In this document: piece after piece, positions 18,601 through 25,927 of the stretch | Layout: every line of letters starts with the position of its first letter | How positions within the stretch are numbered: position 1 is the first letter of the stretch | Assembly: GCF_000314995.1 (NCBI RefSeq) | Contig: NZ_BAEO01000062.1 | Span: 393,630 to 457,629 of the forward strand | DNA: 64,000 nucleotides | Direction: 5' to 3' | From: Paraglaciecola arctica BSs20135 | GTDB taxonomy: Bacteria; Pseudomonadota; Gammaproteobacteria; Enterobacterales; Alteromonadaceae | Program-made: the position numbers and the translations under genes | The notes under the pieces: generated by a model | Told to the model about the DNA's origin: nothing | Databases searched by the model: none | What the model saw: the letters and a program-made list of their open reading frames with translations, nothing else

Positions 18601-19285
18601 GCAGCAAACCCCACAAGATGAAGTCAAAGTAATTCTACAACAGTTACAAACTGAAAAAGACGTGCTTGTAGAACGCCGAGGTGGCATTAGTAGCCAATTG
18701 TCAGCAGACCAAAAAGAAACGTCACGCCAGCAAGCATTACTCGATCAAATCGAACAACAAAAACAAGATTATGATCAGCTAAGTTACCTGCACGGCTTAA
18801 TAGGCTCAGCCAACGGCGACAAATTCCGCCGCTTTGCCCAAGGCTTAACCCTAGATAATTTGGTATACCTAGCCAACAAACAACTCGATCGCATCCATGG
18901 TCGTTATTTGCTTAAACGTAAAGAAGAGCAAGGTCTAGCCCTGACTGTGCTTGATACTTGGCAAGGTGACGTAGAGCGGGATACCAAAACCTTGTCGGGT
19001 GGTGAAAGTTTCTTGGTTAGTCTTGCCTTGGCTTTGGCCTTATCTGACTTAGTCAGCCATAAAACCAGTATTGATTCACTGTTTCTTGATGAAGGGTTTG
19101 GCACGTTAGATGCTGAAACTTTGGATATCGCTTTAGATGCGCTGGATAACCTAAATGCTTCTGGGAAGATGATTGGGGTGATCAGTCATATTGAGGCGAT
19201 GAAAGAGCGGATACCTACGCAGTTAAGGGTGACTAAGAAGAGTGGGTTGGGGGTGAGTGAGTTGGATCGTGAGTTTGCGGTTTGA
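15614..19285 (+). CDS. sbcC: Exonuclease SbcCD, ATPase subunit SbcC
   Basis: SbcC is the SMC-like ATPase that embraces DNA and controls SbcD. The 1223-residue protein has Walker A GPTGAGKT at 37-44, two very long glutamine-rich coiled-coil arms, and the zinc hook CPLCG near 598-602 at their tip. The ABC signature LSGGES lies near 1127 and Walker B LFLDEGFGTLD near 1156-1166. All key parts are intact. Its last 90 codons are repeated downstream at 19786-20056. The high Gln content of the arms is usual for marine gammaproteobacterial SbcC. The start at 15614 overlaps the sbcD stop by 4 nt. Confidence 0.97.
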   Translation: MKILSIRLKNLNSLKGEWKIDFTQSPFAENGLFAITGPTGAGKTTLLDAICLALYHQTPRLGQITNSSNEIMTRGTSECLAEVEFEVKGTAYRAFWSMRRSRGNADGNLQPADAELAEVATGKVLATQIRQKSEEIEKLTGLDFGRFTKSMMLSQGNFAAFLNADENKRAELLEELTGTEVYGQISVKVHEHHSQAKQRLNELQMGANTFQVLSAEQKQALQDELKQLQDKQSGIEQQITTHSNHMNWWDKQLSAQQSQQAANILNTEAKQAFADAKVELSLLEKSEPAERLRPNWQRLVEVTQQQTKTNEQLAAQQESKAKLQIELTNAADKLSLAEDSLKRSKQAQQSQEQLITEQVMPLDSQISALTEKHSDKQQTIRQLQQQQQESATKLQDLQVALTGLNEQHSLAQNYLTEHAADSAVGEQLSGWSASLAQLERDSQTAQTLQKQTLSIDSQLNENNKVKQQLQGQWQNLSERLKQQQAELAEKESQYQALTLESDVTSLENHLAAINLRWPELHSAKEIQRRYLQLDKDKTTNQSELQTSQPQAEELRAQRNTLLQKYQEQAQHCKDLQQLVSQEEQLAQYRQLLKADQECPLCGATEHPKSSEMAIDIPETVTRKHQAETLLNQLEQDGKAVREKLDSLELKINQLQSHLAELNTLETELSALWQGRVETLQLDFAISDQQSMQAFEQGMQNQSEQLSKQLKQLSQLDKERQTNKEALNITEREGDKLNSELKLLDQSQQSLQQSSQKTSQEYATLIESVDKNRKALIANIVALGYIAPPENELLQWLQSKRQDVQVFQQKTHQKEQLSQQVAVKSAEHAAIEQQLLGLYEQVISMQLEEVTLKQQWEEATKQRQQLFGDKTVLQARAEANKQLDSAEQTNQSASLIHKNIAQQDNDLLAAIKAKQQQQTELELLLKERTENWHELLTNSPFVNQAEFEMALLPEEQRNHLISVKQKLDTQLQRANTLLEQSATQLNELNNVEDAALWQQTPQDEVKVILQQLQTEKDVLVERRGGISSQLSADQKETSRQQALLDQIEQQKQDYDQLSYLHGLIGSANGDKFRRFAQGLTLDNLVYLANKQLDRIHGRYLLKRKEEQGLALTVLDTWQGDVERDTKTLSGGESFLVSLALALALSDLVSHKTSIDSLFLDEGFGTLDAETLDIALDALDNLNASGKMIGVISHIEAMKERIPTQLRVTKKSGLGVSELDREFAV

Positions 19286-19405
19286 TTGTGGTTTACAGCG
19301 TGATTCCATCACTCCGTAACTCCGTCATTCCGTCACACCGACATTCCGTGACTCCCCCACACCGTCATTCCGGTAGTCTTTTGGGCCGGAATCTCCTTGT
19401 TTATA

Positions 19406-19511
19406 ATGCGCTGCGCTTACCTGCATCAATGCAGTTTTTCGATTGGCATCCCTGCCAAACGACCATACTTTTTTTCTACAGCCAAAAAAAGTAGGCAAAA
19501 AAGGCCGCTCG
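19406..19511 (+). repeat. Structured intergenic repeat, copy B
   Basis: The order is GCGCTGCGCTTAC, hairpin 1 (CTGCAT/ATGCAG, 19421-19434), T run, hairpin 2 (TTGGCA, loop TCCC, TGCCAA, 19443-19458), CGACC, hairpin 3 (TACTTTTTTT 19466-19475 with AAAAAAAGTA 19484-19493), then AAAAAAGGCCGCTCG. It shares loops and spacers with copies A, C and D, with different hairpin 1 stems. Confidence 0.8.
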
Positions 19512-19528
19512 AGGGCAATGCTCTTCAT

Positions 19529-19634
19529 CCAACTATTGCTTCAATTTAGCAGGTCGCGCTGAGCCGTTCCCGACGGCGCACCGCTCAATCGCCTGTCCAT
19601 GGCGATTGACCTACCAAATTGAAGCAATAGTTGG
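19529..19634 (+). repeat. Branched palindrome after copy B
   Basis: Outer arms 19529-19555 and 19608-19634 pair at 25 of 27 positions. Inside are two further hairpins: GCCGT/ACGGC with loop TCCCG, and TCAATCGCC/GGCGATTGA with loop TGTCCAT. The same layout recurs at 20303-20407 with different arm sequences. It may act as a DNA cruciform or an RNA structure. Confidence 0.8.
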
Positions 19635-19785
19635 CGAGCCTTGAGTCGAGGGTAAGTCAAAAGCATCGGCTTCGCCGACAACAACTGTGGTGGCTACGCC
19701 ACTGCTTTTCCGCAGTACCATTTTCCGTAGTGTATTGATTTAATTATGCTTTATCGTTTTTGTTACAGTGGGTGTCTTGATAAGC

Positions 19786-20056
19786 GGTTAGCCTTGCGCT
19801 TGCTTTGGCGTTGTCTGACTTAGTTAGTCATAAAACCAGTATTGATTCGCTGTTCCTAGATGAAGGGTTTGGGACTTTGGATGCTGAGACTTTGGATATC
19901 GCTTTAGATGCGCTGGATAACCTTAATGCTTCTGGCAAGATGATTGGGGTGATTAGTCATATTGAGGCGATGAAGGAACGTATTCCTACGCAGTTGCGGG
20001 TGACTAAGAAGAGTGGGTTGGGGGTGAGTGAGTTGGATCGTGAATTTGCGGTTTGA
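19786..20056 (+). pseudogene. sbcC 3' fragment (duplicated C-terminus)
   Basis: These 271 bp repeat the last 90 codons of sbcC (19015-19285) in frame to the same stop. They carry the Walker B segment FLDEGFGTLD and the C-terminus VSELDREFAV. The protein sequence is unchanged over the shared part although several third positions differ. There is no Walker A, no coiled coil and no evident start signal, so this is a non-functional tail copy. It was created by tandem duplication rather than being a separate gene. Its intact frame suggests a fairly recent event or gene conversion with the parent. Confidence 0.9.
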
Positions 20057-20179
20057 TTGTGGTTTACAGCGTGAAGCCGTCACTCCGTAACTCCGTCATT
20101 CCGTCACACCGACATTCCGTGACTCCCCCACACCGTCATTCCGGTAGTCTTTTGGGCCGGAATCCCTTTTCTTTAAAAG

Positions 20180-20285
20180 CATGCGCTGCGCTTACGTCAT
20201 TCATGACGTTTTTCGATTGGCATCCCTGCCAAGCGACCATACTTTTTTTCTACAGCCAAAAAAAGTAGGCAAAAAAGGCCGCTCG
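20180..20285 (+). repeat. Structured intergenic repeat, copy C
   Basis: The layout is that of copy B, but hairpin 1 is ACGTCAT/ATGACGT (20194-20209). Hairpin 2 is TTGGCA/TGCCAA with loop TCCC (20217-20232), and hairpin 3 uses arms 20240-20249 and 20258-20267. Ends match GCGCTGCGCTT and GGCCGCTCG. The changed hairpin 1 stem remains fully paired. Confidence 0.8.
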
Positions 20286-20302
20286 CCAACTATGTTCTTC
20301 AT

Positions 20303-20407
20303 CCGACTATCAGGCAAATTTAGTGGGTCGCTTGTACTCGTTCCCGACGAGGACAAGCTCAATTTGCGTCCTTGCAAATTGCCCCACTAAATTCACCAGA
20401 TAGCCGG
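20303..20407 (+). repeat. Branched palindrome after copy C
   Basis: Outer arms lie at 20303-20327 and 20382-20407, with paired blocks CCGACTATC/GATAGCCGG (one mismatch) and AATTTAGTGGG/CCCACTAAATT. Inner hairpins are CTTGT-CTCGT/ACGAG-ACAAG with loop TCCCG, and CAATTTGC/GCAAATTG with loop GTCCTT. The architecture and loops match the palindrome at 19529-19634 while most stem bases differ. Confidence 0.75.
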
Positions 20408-20555
20408 CGAACATAAATGCGAGGGTAAATCAAAAGATAAAAAAATCGGCTTCGCCGACACCACTTTGGTGGCTACGCTACTGCTTTTTCCGCAGTACCA
20501 TCTTCCATAGTGTATTGATTTTATTATGCTTTATCGTTTTTGTTACAGTGGGTGT

Positions 20556-20603
20556 CTTGATAAGCGGGGCATTGATAAGCGGGGCATCTTGATAAGCGGG
20601 GCA
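20556..20603 (+). repeat. Short tandem repeat, three units of TTGATAAGCGGGGCA
   Basis: Three head-to-tail copies of a 15-17 bp unit lie at the end of the large duplication. The same TTGATAAGCGG sequence forms the junction between the two large units, so this motif may have mediated slippage or recombination. Confidence 0.85.
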
Positions 20604-20677
20604 AGAGCATCGGCGTTGCCGACTAAAGGGTTGCTTCGCAATTAATTATCATGGATGTCCTGTTAATTCGCTGTTAA

Positions 20678-20889
20678 TTCGACATATTTAAAGCTACTTT
20701 GCTTGATAGTGAGAAATATTACTTTTTATTGGCAGAAGCAAGGAATATTGTCCGCGAAAAATAAAACAATATGCAACAAGGGGGCAGCTAAATTGATTTG
20801 TTTTTGACTCCATCATAGATGAGTTTAATAATGGAGAATTAGAAGACACCAACATAAAAATTGAAGGGCTTGATTTATGCACACTATAA
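20678..20889 (+). pseudogene. Possible decayed 3' end of an unknown gene
   Basis: Three successive reading frames look coding and join into one peptide if one base is removed from the A run near 20757-20761 and one from the T run near 20801-20805. The first part reads FKATLLDSEKYYFLLAEARN, the second contains KTICNKGAAKLICF, and the third DSIIDEFNNGELEDTNIKIE ending at TAA 20887. There is no start codon, so the 5' part is absent. I do not recognise the family. The alternative is chance open frames in AT-rich DNA, or assembly errors in homopolymers. Confidence 0.4.
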
Positions 20890-21746
20890 CGCTGGATGCG
20901 AAAATAGATAAAACAGCATGGCAAACCGATGATAAAATTTGGGCTAAACAGCGCCTGCAGCAGTGGAAAAAGCTCAGTAGCGCGTTACGAAAAGAAGGTG
21001 CTTTGCTTCCTAAAGATGTGAAATATTACAAACATTATTTTTTAACAGGACACATTATTAAAGACGGTATTGAATTCGATTTTGCACCAACTCTTAATGC
21101 CGTAATATTTATGATGTTTCATCCAGATCAATCAGCAGAAAATTTATTAACTATTTATACGCAATATACCACCGTTTATAGAAAAGACCGCTGTGATAAT
21201 AGCGCTAGGTATTTTACGCGTGAAATTGCAGGGCATTATTTTGGTGAAAACGGTATTTTAAACGGTATTTTAAACGGTAATGAGGCGCTATATTGCCAAA
21301 TTTTATTTGGTGACTCAAAGGCAGAGTTTGCGAAGTTGCATATGATAAAAGACTATACCGCCTTTCGTGGTTATTGCCAGGAACTCATCCCATTTTTACT
21401 TGATAGTCAAAGTTACATTCATCATTATAAACAGTATTTAACTGATTTTTATTTTTGTACGAGTCGTAAAACCGATTATACAGTAACAGCTAAAGTGAGA
21501 GAGGTTAATTTTTTCCTACGGATTATTGCATATTATGAGTTATTAGACCCATTTAAAGGGACTGACGAATTACATTATAAACGCGCATGGATATTGGTTA
21601 ATAAGGTACGTGAAAAATTAACAGAGCCTGATTTACCTGAAGCTTTGCTTGAGCTTTGGGAAAGTGCTCAAACGGTGGAAGGCAAGCAGCAATTATTTGA
21701 AAAAATTGAAGATAAATACCCCTCATTACAAATATTATCAGCGTAA
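20877..21746 (+). CDS. Hypothetical protein, unknown family
   Basis: I do not recognise this 289-residue protein. It has no signal peptide or membrane segment and looks like a soluble, helix-rich cytoplasmic protein with many Tyr, Phe and Lys residues (KYYKHYFLTG, TTVYRKDRCDNSARYFTREI, SYIHHYKQYLTDFYFC). A short internal duplication, GILNGILNG, comes from a tandem 15-nt repeat near 21255-21285. The start at 20877 follows GAAGGG at good spacing and overlaps the end of the decayed frame before it by 13 nt. It is very AT-rich compared with sbcC and lies next to duplicated, repeat-rich DNA, which would fit an accessory or acquired gene. Confidence 0.7.
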   Translation: MHTITLDAKIDKTAWQTDDKIWAKQRLQQWKKLSSALRKEGALLPKDVKYYKHYFLTGHIIKDGIEFDFAPTLNAVIFMMFHPDQSAENLLTIYTQYTTVYRKDRCDNSARYFTREIAGHYFGENGILNGILNGNEALYCQILFGDSKAEFAKLHMIKDYTAFRGYCQELIPFLLDSQSYIHHYKQYLTDFYFCTSRKTDYTVTAKVREVNFFLRIIAYYELLDPFKGTDELHYKRAWILVNKVREKLTEPDLPEALLELWESAQTVEGKQQLFEKIEDKYPSLQILSA

Positions 21747-21940
21747 AGTAAAACAAGAACCTACGGGGTCGTTCGTTGGAATAAAGTAGTTACTGGATAA
21801 ATTATCCGCAACAGTCACCCATCGGACTCTAGTCCTTGGTTTGTTAAGGCCAATTCCCCATGTTATGCAATGGGGTAAACGCACAGAGAATGTGGCTAGG
21901 CTTCCACCTTCCAGCCTCTATTTGGCTTAATAAAAGAAAT

Positions 21941-21977
21941 AACAAAGCAACCGTCTATCTAGAGGGGTGCTTTGTTA
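21941..21977 (-). terminator. Terminator of the outer-membrane barrel gene
   Basis: AACAAAGCA at 21941-21949 pairs with TGCTTTGTT at 21968-21976. On the minus strand the stem is followed by ATTTCTTTTATT, and it lies about 20 nt past the stop at 21995. It may also end the + strand transcript from 20877. Confidence 0.7.
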
Positions 21978-21994
21978 GTTAAATATTTAATGGA

Positions 21995-22582
21995 TTAAAA
22001 TTTATATTCAAAACCAATCGCAGCATGTTTTAAATCGGTTGAAAAATTAGCGTCATCGATATCATCAGTGGCACTATCAATATTTAAGTCACTATCATAC
22101 AAGGTGTAATCAACTTTTAAGGTCCAATCCTCGTTCAGGTGATAACCTAGACCTAAGCCAGCAAATAATCCTTCATCGTCGGTCGAGTCGTTCACACCCA
22201 AAACATCGTAGTCGGTTTCGTACCAAAGTTGACCACCTCGAGCATAAATAGACAAGTTATCAGTGATGGGTAATCCCAATCTAATACCTAATGTATACCC
22301 ATCTGTAGCAGCCTTTGCAATATCGTTACCGTAATCACCAAAATCAATGTAACTCGCCTCTAAAGCAAAGTAATCATTGAACCCATAACCTAAAGTCCCT
22401 TGATAAGCGTCTTTATTGTCGTCAAACTCATTATCACCATCTACTCTAAGGTGGCCGTAACTAGCCCCTATATATAAACCGGATGAATCATCATTATACG
22501 AAGTGGATTGGGCTATGGCAGAAGATGATAAAAGGCCAGTAGTCATAATTGCGGTAATTGAATGGCGAATATAATTTTTCAT
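21995..22582 (-). CDS. Outer membrane beta-barrel protein (OmpA-like/porin-like)
   Basis: This 195-residue outer-membrane protein has a signal peptide (cleavage after SSSAIAQ, about residue 25). Alternating strands typical of an eight-stranded barrel follow: GLYIGASYGHLRV, YQGTLGYGFNDYFALEASYIDFG, YTLGIRLGLPITDNLSIYARGGQLWYE, GLFAGLGLGYHLNEDWTLKVDYTLY. It ends in the barrel-insertion signal AAIGFEYKF with a terminal Phe. Loops are rich in Asp and could bind cations. It resembles the small OmpA-like transmembrane domain without a peptidoglycan-binding part. Its specific role is unknown. It has its own terminator and appears monocistronic. Confidence 0.85.
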   Translation of the reverse strand: MKNYIRHSITAIMTTGLLSSSAIAQSTSYNDDSSGLYIGASYGHLRVDGDNEFDDNKDAYQGTLGYGFNDYFALEASYIDFGDYGNDIAKAATDGYTLGIRLGLPITDNLSIYARGGQLWYETDYDVLGVNDSTDDEGLFAGLGLGYHLNEDWTLKVDYTLYDSDLNIDSATDDIDDANFSTDLKHAAIGFEYKF

Positions 22583-22953
22583 CGTTAGATTTCCTCATGT
22601 GGTTAATAAATGTTTGTAGTCTTAATCCTTAAATAACAAGTTACATGCCAACTATTTTTCCTTAAAATAGCCATTTTTTGTATGTTTTTCATGCTGTTAT
22701 GAAGTGATGTATGAAAATATGAAACACTGTGTGAGTAATTTTTACAGCTTCAATTGAGCGACTTAAGTATCTTGGGTCAGGGTAAACTTTTAAGCCTAAG
22801 CACTAACTAGACATCCATCGTAAAGAGAAACTAGCGCAATTCTGTCTGTGGGCGCTGTTTTCTAATATCGACTAATTTAAGTTAATTTGATTTTAATTAC
22901 TGGTGGTACCCTATAAGTTGGGGGAATTTTGGAATAGAGCGAAAGGAGGTGTT

Positions 22954-23085
22954 ATGCAAGGACGAATAATACGATGGAATGATGATCGAGGATTTGGGTT
23001 TATTTCATCAAAAGACTGTGATGGTGATGTGTTTGCCCATATGACCTGTGGGGTCAGGTTCTTTGAACTATTAATTACTAACTAA
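22954..23085 (+). pseudogene. Truncated cold-shock domain protein
   Basis: An excellent ribosome-binding site (AAAGGAGGTGTT) directly precedes ATG 22954. The first 27 residues, MQGRIIRWNDDRGFGFIS and then GDVFAH, are the start of a cold-shock nucleic-acid-binding domain with the RNP1-like GFGFIS. The family sequence stops at about 23040 and is replaced by an unrelated tail, MTCGVRFFELLITN. The remaining strands of the OB fold are missing, so the product cannot be a working cold-shock protein. The intact ancestor may have been a CSD-DUF1294 membrane protein. It converges with and overlaps the end of radD. Confidence 0.75.
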
Positions 23086-24835
23086 GCTCATTCGCCTTTC
23101 GATAAGGCCCCTCGTAATCAAATAAACGTTCGGTCACTTGCCAGTGATTTTTTTGCTTTTTGGCTATCACAAAGTCAGGCGTTGGTAGGTAAGGTAAAAA
23201 CTTCTCTAATTCTTCAAGTGAGTTGAACTGAATCGACTGACTGCCATTGGCTATTCTTCGTGCAAATAAATCGTTAAAGGCTTGTCGCGAATTTTTATAA
23301 TTAAAGCGGAAGGTTTCCGATAACGTGAGGCCGTCTTCGTCGTGGTAGGTGATTTTTAAGCACTTGTCGGCCTTGTTAATCTCTGGGGTAATGGCAGCGC
23401 AGCGTAGTACTTTGTTATTTTTTAAATTTAACGCTTTTCTTAATAAATCATCGGGATCAATTAACTTCTCTGAGCAATGTTGGCATTGTCTGGCGGCGAT
23501 ATCGTTTTCTTGGTTACAGTGAGGACAGTGTTTGAAGCGAAAACGGTAAGTGCATTGGGTTTCGCCTTCTGGGCCCTCAATCAAGCCATGACAACGACGG
23601 CCAAAATGTTCAAGAATATTACCTTCTGGGTCTTTTCTGCCCCAAAATGCATTGGCAAAATCACATTGAGGGCAGTGGATTTGAACCGCAACTGAATCTT
23701 GTGTGGGCTTCTTCTCTCCAATTTCTGGCTGAAAAATATTGTAACCATTATTGGTGTAATCCAATACTAGGCAGTCCTTTTTTCCCGGACTTAGGCGCAA
23801 ACCACGACCTACAATTTGTTGAAATAAACTGACCGATTGAGTGGGGCGCAAAATAGCAATGACATCCACGTGGGGCGCATCAAAGCCTGTCGTCAATACA
23901 GAAACATTCACTAGGTACTTAATTTTTTTGGCTTTAAACGCGGCTATTAGCCCATCACGTTGTTTTATTTTTGTGGTGCCGGTAATTAAGGCCGTTTGCT
24001 CTGCTGGTAAATAACCGCAGATTTCTTGGGCGTGATCTATGGTTGCAGCAAAAATCATCACGCCTTGTCGGTCTTGGCTAAGCTGTATAATTTGCTCGGT
24101 AACTGCCTTTGTGACTCGTGGGTGTTTGTGGATGAGTTCATTTAAGGCGATATCATCGGTGTTTTGTTCACCGTCCAAGCTTTGTGTCAACAAACTAAAG
24201 TCATAATGGGCAATAGCCGCATCATAGTGAATGGGTGGCGTTAAATAACCTTTTTTTACCATGTGCTGCAGTGGTAGTTCGAAAATACACTTTTTAAAAA
24301 AAGAGTCGGTGAAGGGTCGTGTATAACCATGGTAATGATGCTGATAAATCCAGCCGCTGCCCAATCGATAGGGTGTAGCAGTTAAGCCAAGGATCTTTAC
24401 GTTAGGATTAAGGGTGCGAAAATGCGCCAGGGTTTTATGGTATTGACCGCTATCGTCTTGGCCCACTCGATGACATTCATCAATAATAATCAAGCTGGCA
24501 GGGGCCTGAAAAGCGTCTAGGTTAGCAGAAAGTGATTGAATACTGGCAAAGACTGTTTTTGCGGTAGTATTTTTTTGGCCTAGCCCTGCCGAAAAAACAC
24601 CCGCTGGCGAACCCGTAGCAAGAAATTTTTCATGATTTTGTTCAACTAACTCTTTTACATGGGCAAGGCAAATAACCCGACCTTTTGCCAGTCGACTCAG
24701 CTCAGCAATCACTAAACTTTTACCTGCACCGGTAGGCAATACAATCACAGCTGGGTCATCGTCATGACGAAAGTGTTTTACAGCCGCCTCAACAGCTTGG
24801 GTTTGGTAATCTCGTAATATGAATGCTTGGCTCAT
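23078..24835 (-). CDS. radD: SF2 helicase RadD (YejH)
   Basis: RadD is a DNA-repair helicase/ATPase that works with SSB in processing recombination intermediates. The protein aligns with E. coli YejH/RadD by recognition over its whole length: Walker A LPTGAGKS at 33-40, DECHR, TATPYRLG, motif VSVLTTGFDAPHVD, QIVGRGLRL, then a four-cysteine zinc-binding region (CPQCDFANAFWG, CPHCNQENDIAARQCQHC). The C-terminal domain contains DFVIAKKQKNHWQVTERLFDYEG. The start at 24835 (MSQAFILRDYQ) is chosen by homology; the frame stays open 36 codons upstream, which would add an unrelated hydrophobic leader. Confidence 0.93.
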   Translation of the reverse strand: MSQAFILRDYQTQAVEAAVKHFRHDDDPAVIVLPTGAGKSLVIAELSRLAKGRVICLAHVKELVEQNHEKFLATGSPAGVFSAGLGQKNTTAKTVFASIQSLSANLDAFQAPASLIIIDECHRVGQDDSGQYHKTLAHFRTLNPNVKILGLTATPYRLGSGWIYQHHYHGYTRPFTDSFFKKCIFELPLQHMVKKGYLTPPIHYDAAIAHYDFSLLTQSLDGEQNTDDIALNELIHKHPRVTKAVTEQIIQLSQDRQGVMIFAATIDHAQEICGYLPAEQTALITGTTKIKQRDGLIAAFKAKKIKYLVNVSVLTTGFDAPHVDVIAILRPTQSVSLFQQIVGRGLRLSPGKKDCLVLDYTNNGYNIFQPEIGEKKPTQDSVAVQIHCPQCDFANAFWGRKDPEGNILEHFGRRCHGLIEGPEGETQCTYRFRFKHCPHCNQENDIAARQCQHCSEKLIDPDDLLRKALNLKNNKVLRCAAITPEINKADKCLKITYHDEDGLTLSETFRFNYKNSRQAFNDLFARRIANGSQSIQFNSLEELEKFLPYLPTPDFVIAKKQKNHWQVTERLFDYEGPYRKANELS

Positions 24836-25057
24836 AATGCTTGGAATATTGGGTGGTTGAAAGAGGGGAAGTTGTTGATTATACAGTAACGGCAAAGTTG
24901 GTTGAGATGTTTTACAAAATATAAAAGCAGGGGGGCAAGTCACTTTTTTAAATCAACTTAAGCGCGCAATTATCAGTAATAATGTCTGCCGGGTTTGAGT
25001 TGCCTCAGGTAGAATGCCGCCGCTTAGCTTATTCATTTTTTGGGGGACGTATTTTAG

Positions 25058-25927
25058 ATGCAAATTAATCGTGTACTGCTGACTGCCGTGGGCAGTATTT
25101 TATTAGCTATGGTGACAATTCAAATCGGCGCGTCTTTAGCAAAACAACTTTTTCCTTTGGTTGGGCCGGAAGGCACCACTGCATTGCGTTTAGGTTTTTC
25201 CGCTGCCGTACTTTGGTTAGTGTATCGCCCATGGCGAGCATTACCTCAGGGGCGAGATTGGCAGAGTATTATTATTTACGGCCTGTGTTTAGGTGGGATG
25301 AATATTCTGTTTTACCTAGCTATTGAGCGCATTCCTTTAGGAATAGCCGTGGCTCTTGAATTTACCGGCCCTTTAGCCGTGGCTTTATTTGGGTCTAAGC
25401 GAAAAAGCGATCTGCTCTGGGTTGCTTTAGCCATAGCTGGGATTTTTATGCTACTGCCTGATTTAGCTAGCGCACAAGGGCTGGATCTTACTGGTGCCTT
25501 AATGGCATTAGGGGCTGGTGGATGCTGGGCCGGTTATATCTTGTTTGGGACTCGCACTGGCAAACAAGCATCAGGTGGCATTACAGTGGCGCTAGGCATG
25601 ACAGTGGCTGCCATAGTGATTGTGCCAATTGGCGCAGTGAGCCAAGGCTTAGCGTTAATTAGCTGGGAGGTTTTACCCCTTGGGTTATTGGTGGGGGTGT
25701 TATCCAGTGCTTTGCCTTACTCCTTGGAAATGGTAGCCCTTAGAAATATGCCAACACAGACCTTTAGCGTGCTGATGAGTTTAGAGCCAGCGATTGCGGC
25801 CTTGGCTGGTCTTGTTATTTTAAGTGAGCAACTGACCTTGCTACAGTGGGCTGCAATTGGTTTAGTCATTATCGCTTCAATAGGTAGTAGTTTTACGCCT
25901 AAAAAAGCCATCGAGATGGGGGTGTAA
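25058..25927 (+). CDS. rhtA: Threonine/homoserine exporter RhtA-like (DMT superfamily)
   Basis: This inner-membrane exporter of the EamA/DMT superfamily has 289 residues and ten predicted helices in two EamA repeats. It matches RhtA in many signature stretches: IGASLAKQLFPLVGPEGTTALRL near the N-terminus, GMNILFYLAIERIPLGIAVALEFTGPLAVALFGS in the first repeat and LPYSLEMVALRNMPTQTFSVLMSLEPAIAALAG in the second. RhtA exports threonine, homoserine and some amino-acid analogues. The substrate here is inferred from family. It is alone on the + strand and is followed by an intergenic region holding repeat copy D. Confidence 0.88.
   Translation: MQINRVLLTAVGSILLAMVTIQIGASLAKQLFPLVGPEGTTALRLGFSAAVLWLVYRPWRALPQGRDWQSIIIYGLCLGGMNILFYLAIERIPLGIAVALEFTGPLAVALFGSKRKSDLLWVALAIAGIFMLLPDLASAQGLDLTGALMALGAGGCWAGYILFGTRTGKQASGGITVALGMTVAAIVIVPIGAVSQGLALISWEVLPLGLLVGVLSSALPYSLEMVALRNMPTQTFSVLMSLEPAIAALAGLVILSEQLTLLQWAAIGLVIIASIGSSFTPKKAIEMGV

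Larger units (their letters stand above)
19015..19785 (+). repeat. Direct tandem duplication, unit 1 (sbcC 3' end plus downstream DNA)
   Basis: This unit begins inside sbcC at GGTTAG (19015) and runs through the stop codon, a CATTCCGG...CCGGAAT hairpin, repeat copy B and a branched palindrome to ...TTGATAAGCGG. The next 780 bp repeats it with a constant 771-bp offset through the coding part. The coding part is nearly identical apart from third-position changes, while the palindromic part has diverged strongly. Confidence 0.9.
19786..20567 (+). repeat. Direct tandem duplication, unit 2
   Basis: This is the second copy of the unit at 19015-19785. The junction is GATAAGCGG joined to GGTTAG-type sbcC sequence. 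The end is again TTGATAAGCGG, where a short 15-bp unit is then reiterated. The 5' half is close to unit 1 and the 3' half, past GGCCGCTCG, has largely different palindrome arms. Confidence 0.88.

Noticed and set aside
19282..19494. Open frame rich in SVTPPHRHS-like residues after sbcC
   Set aside because: The residues come from short CCGTCA/CATTCCG repeats and repeat copy B; the sequence is structured intergenic DNA, not a gene.
19529..19634. Integron attC site
   Set aside because: The size and branched palindrome fit, but the core sites (GTTRRRY and RYYYAAC) are absent and no integrase or cassette array is present.
24836..24943. N-terminal extension of RadD
   Set aside because: The extra 36 residues do not resemble RadD, and the E. 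coli protein starts at the position matching 24835.
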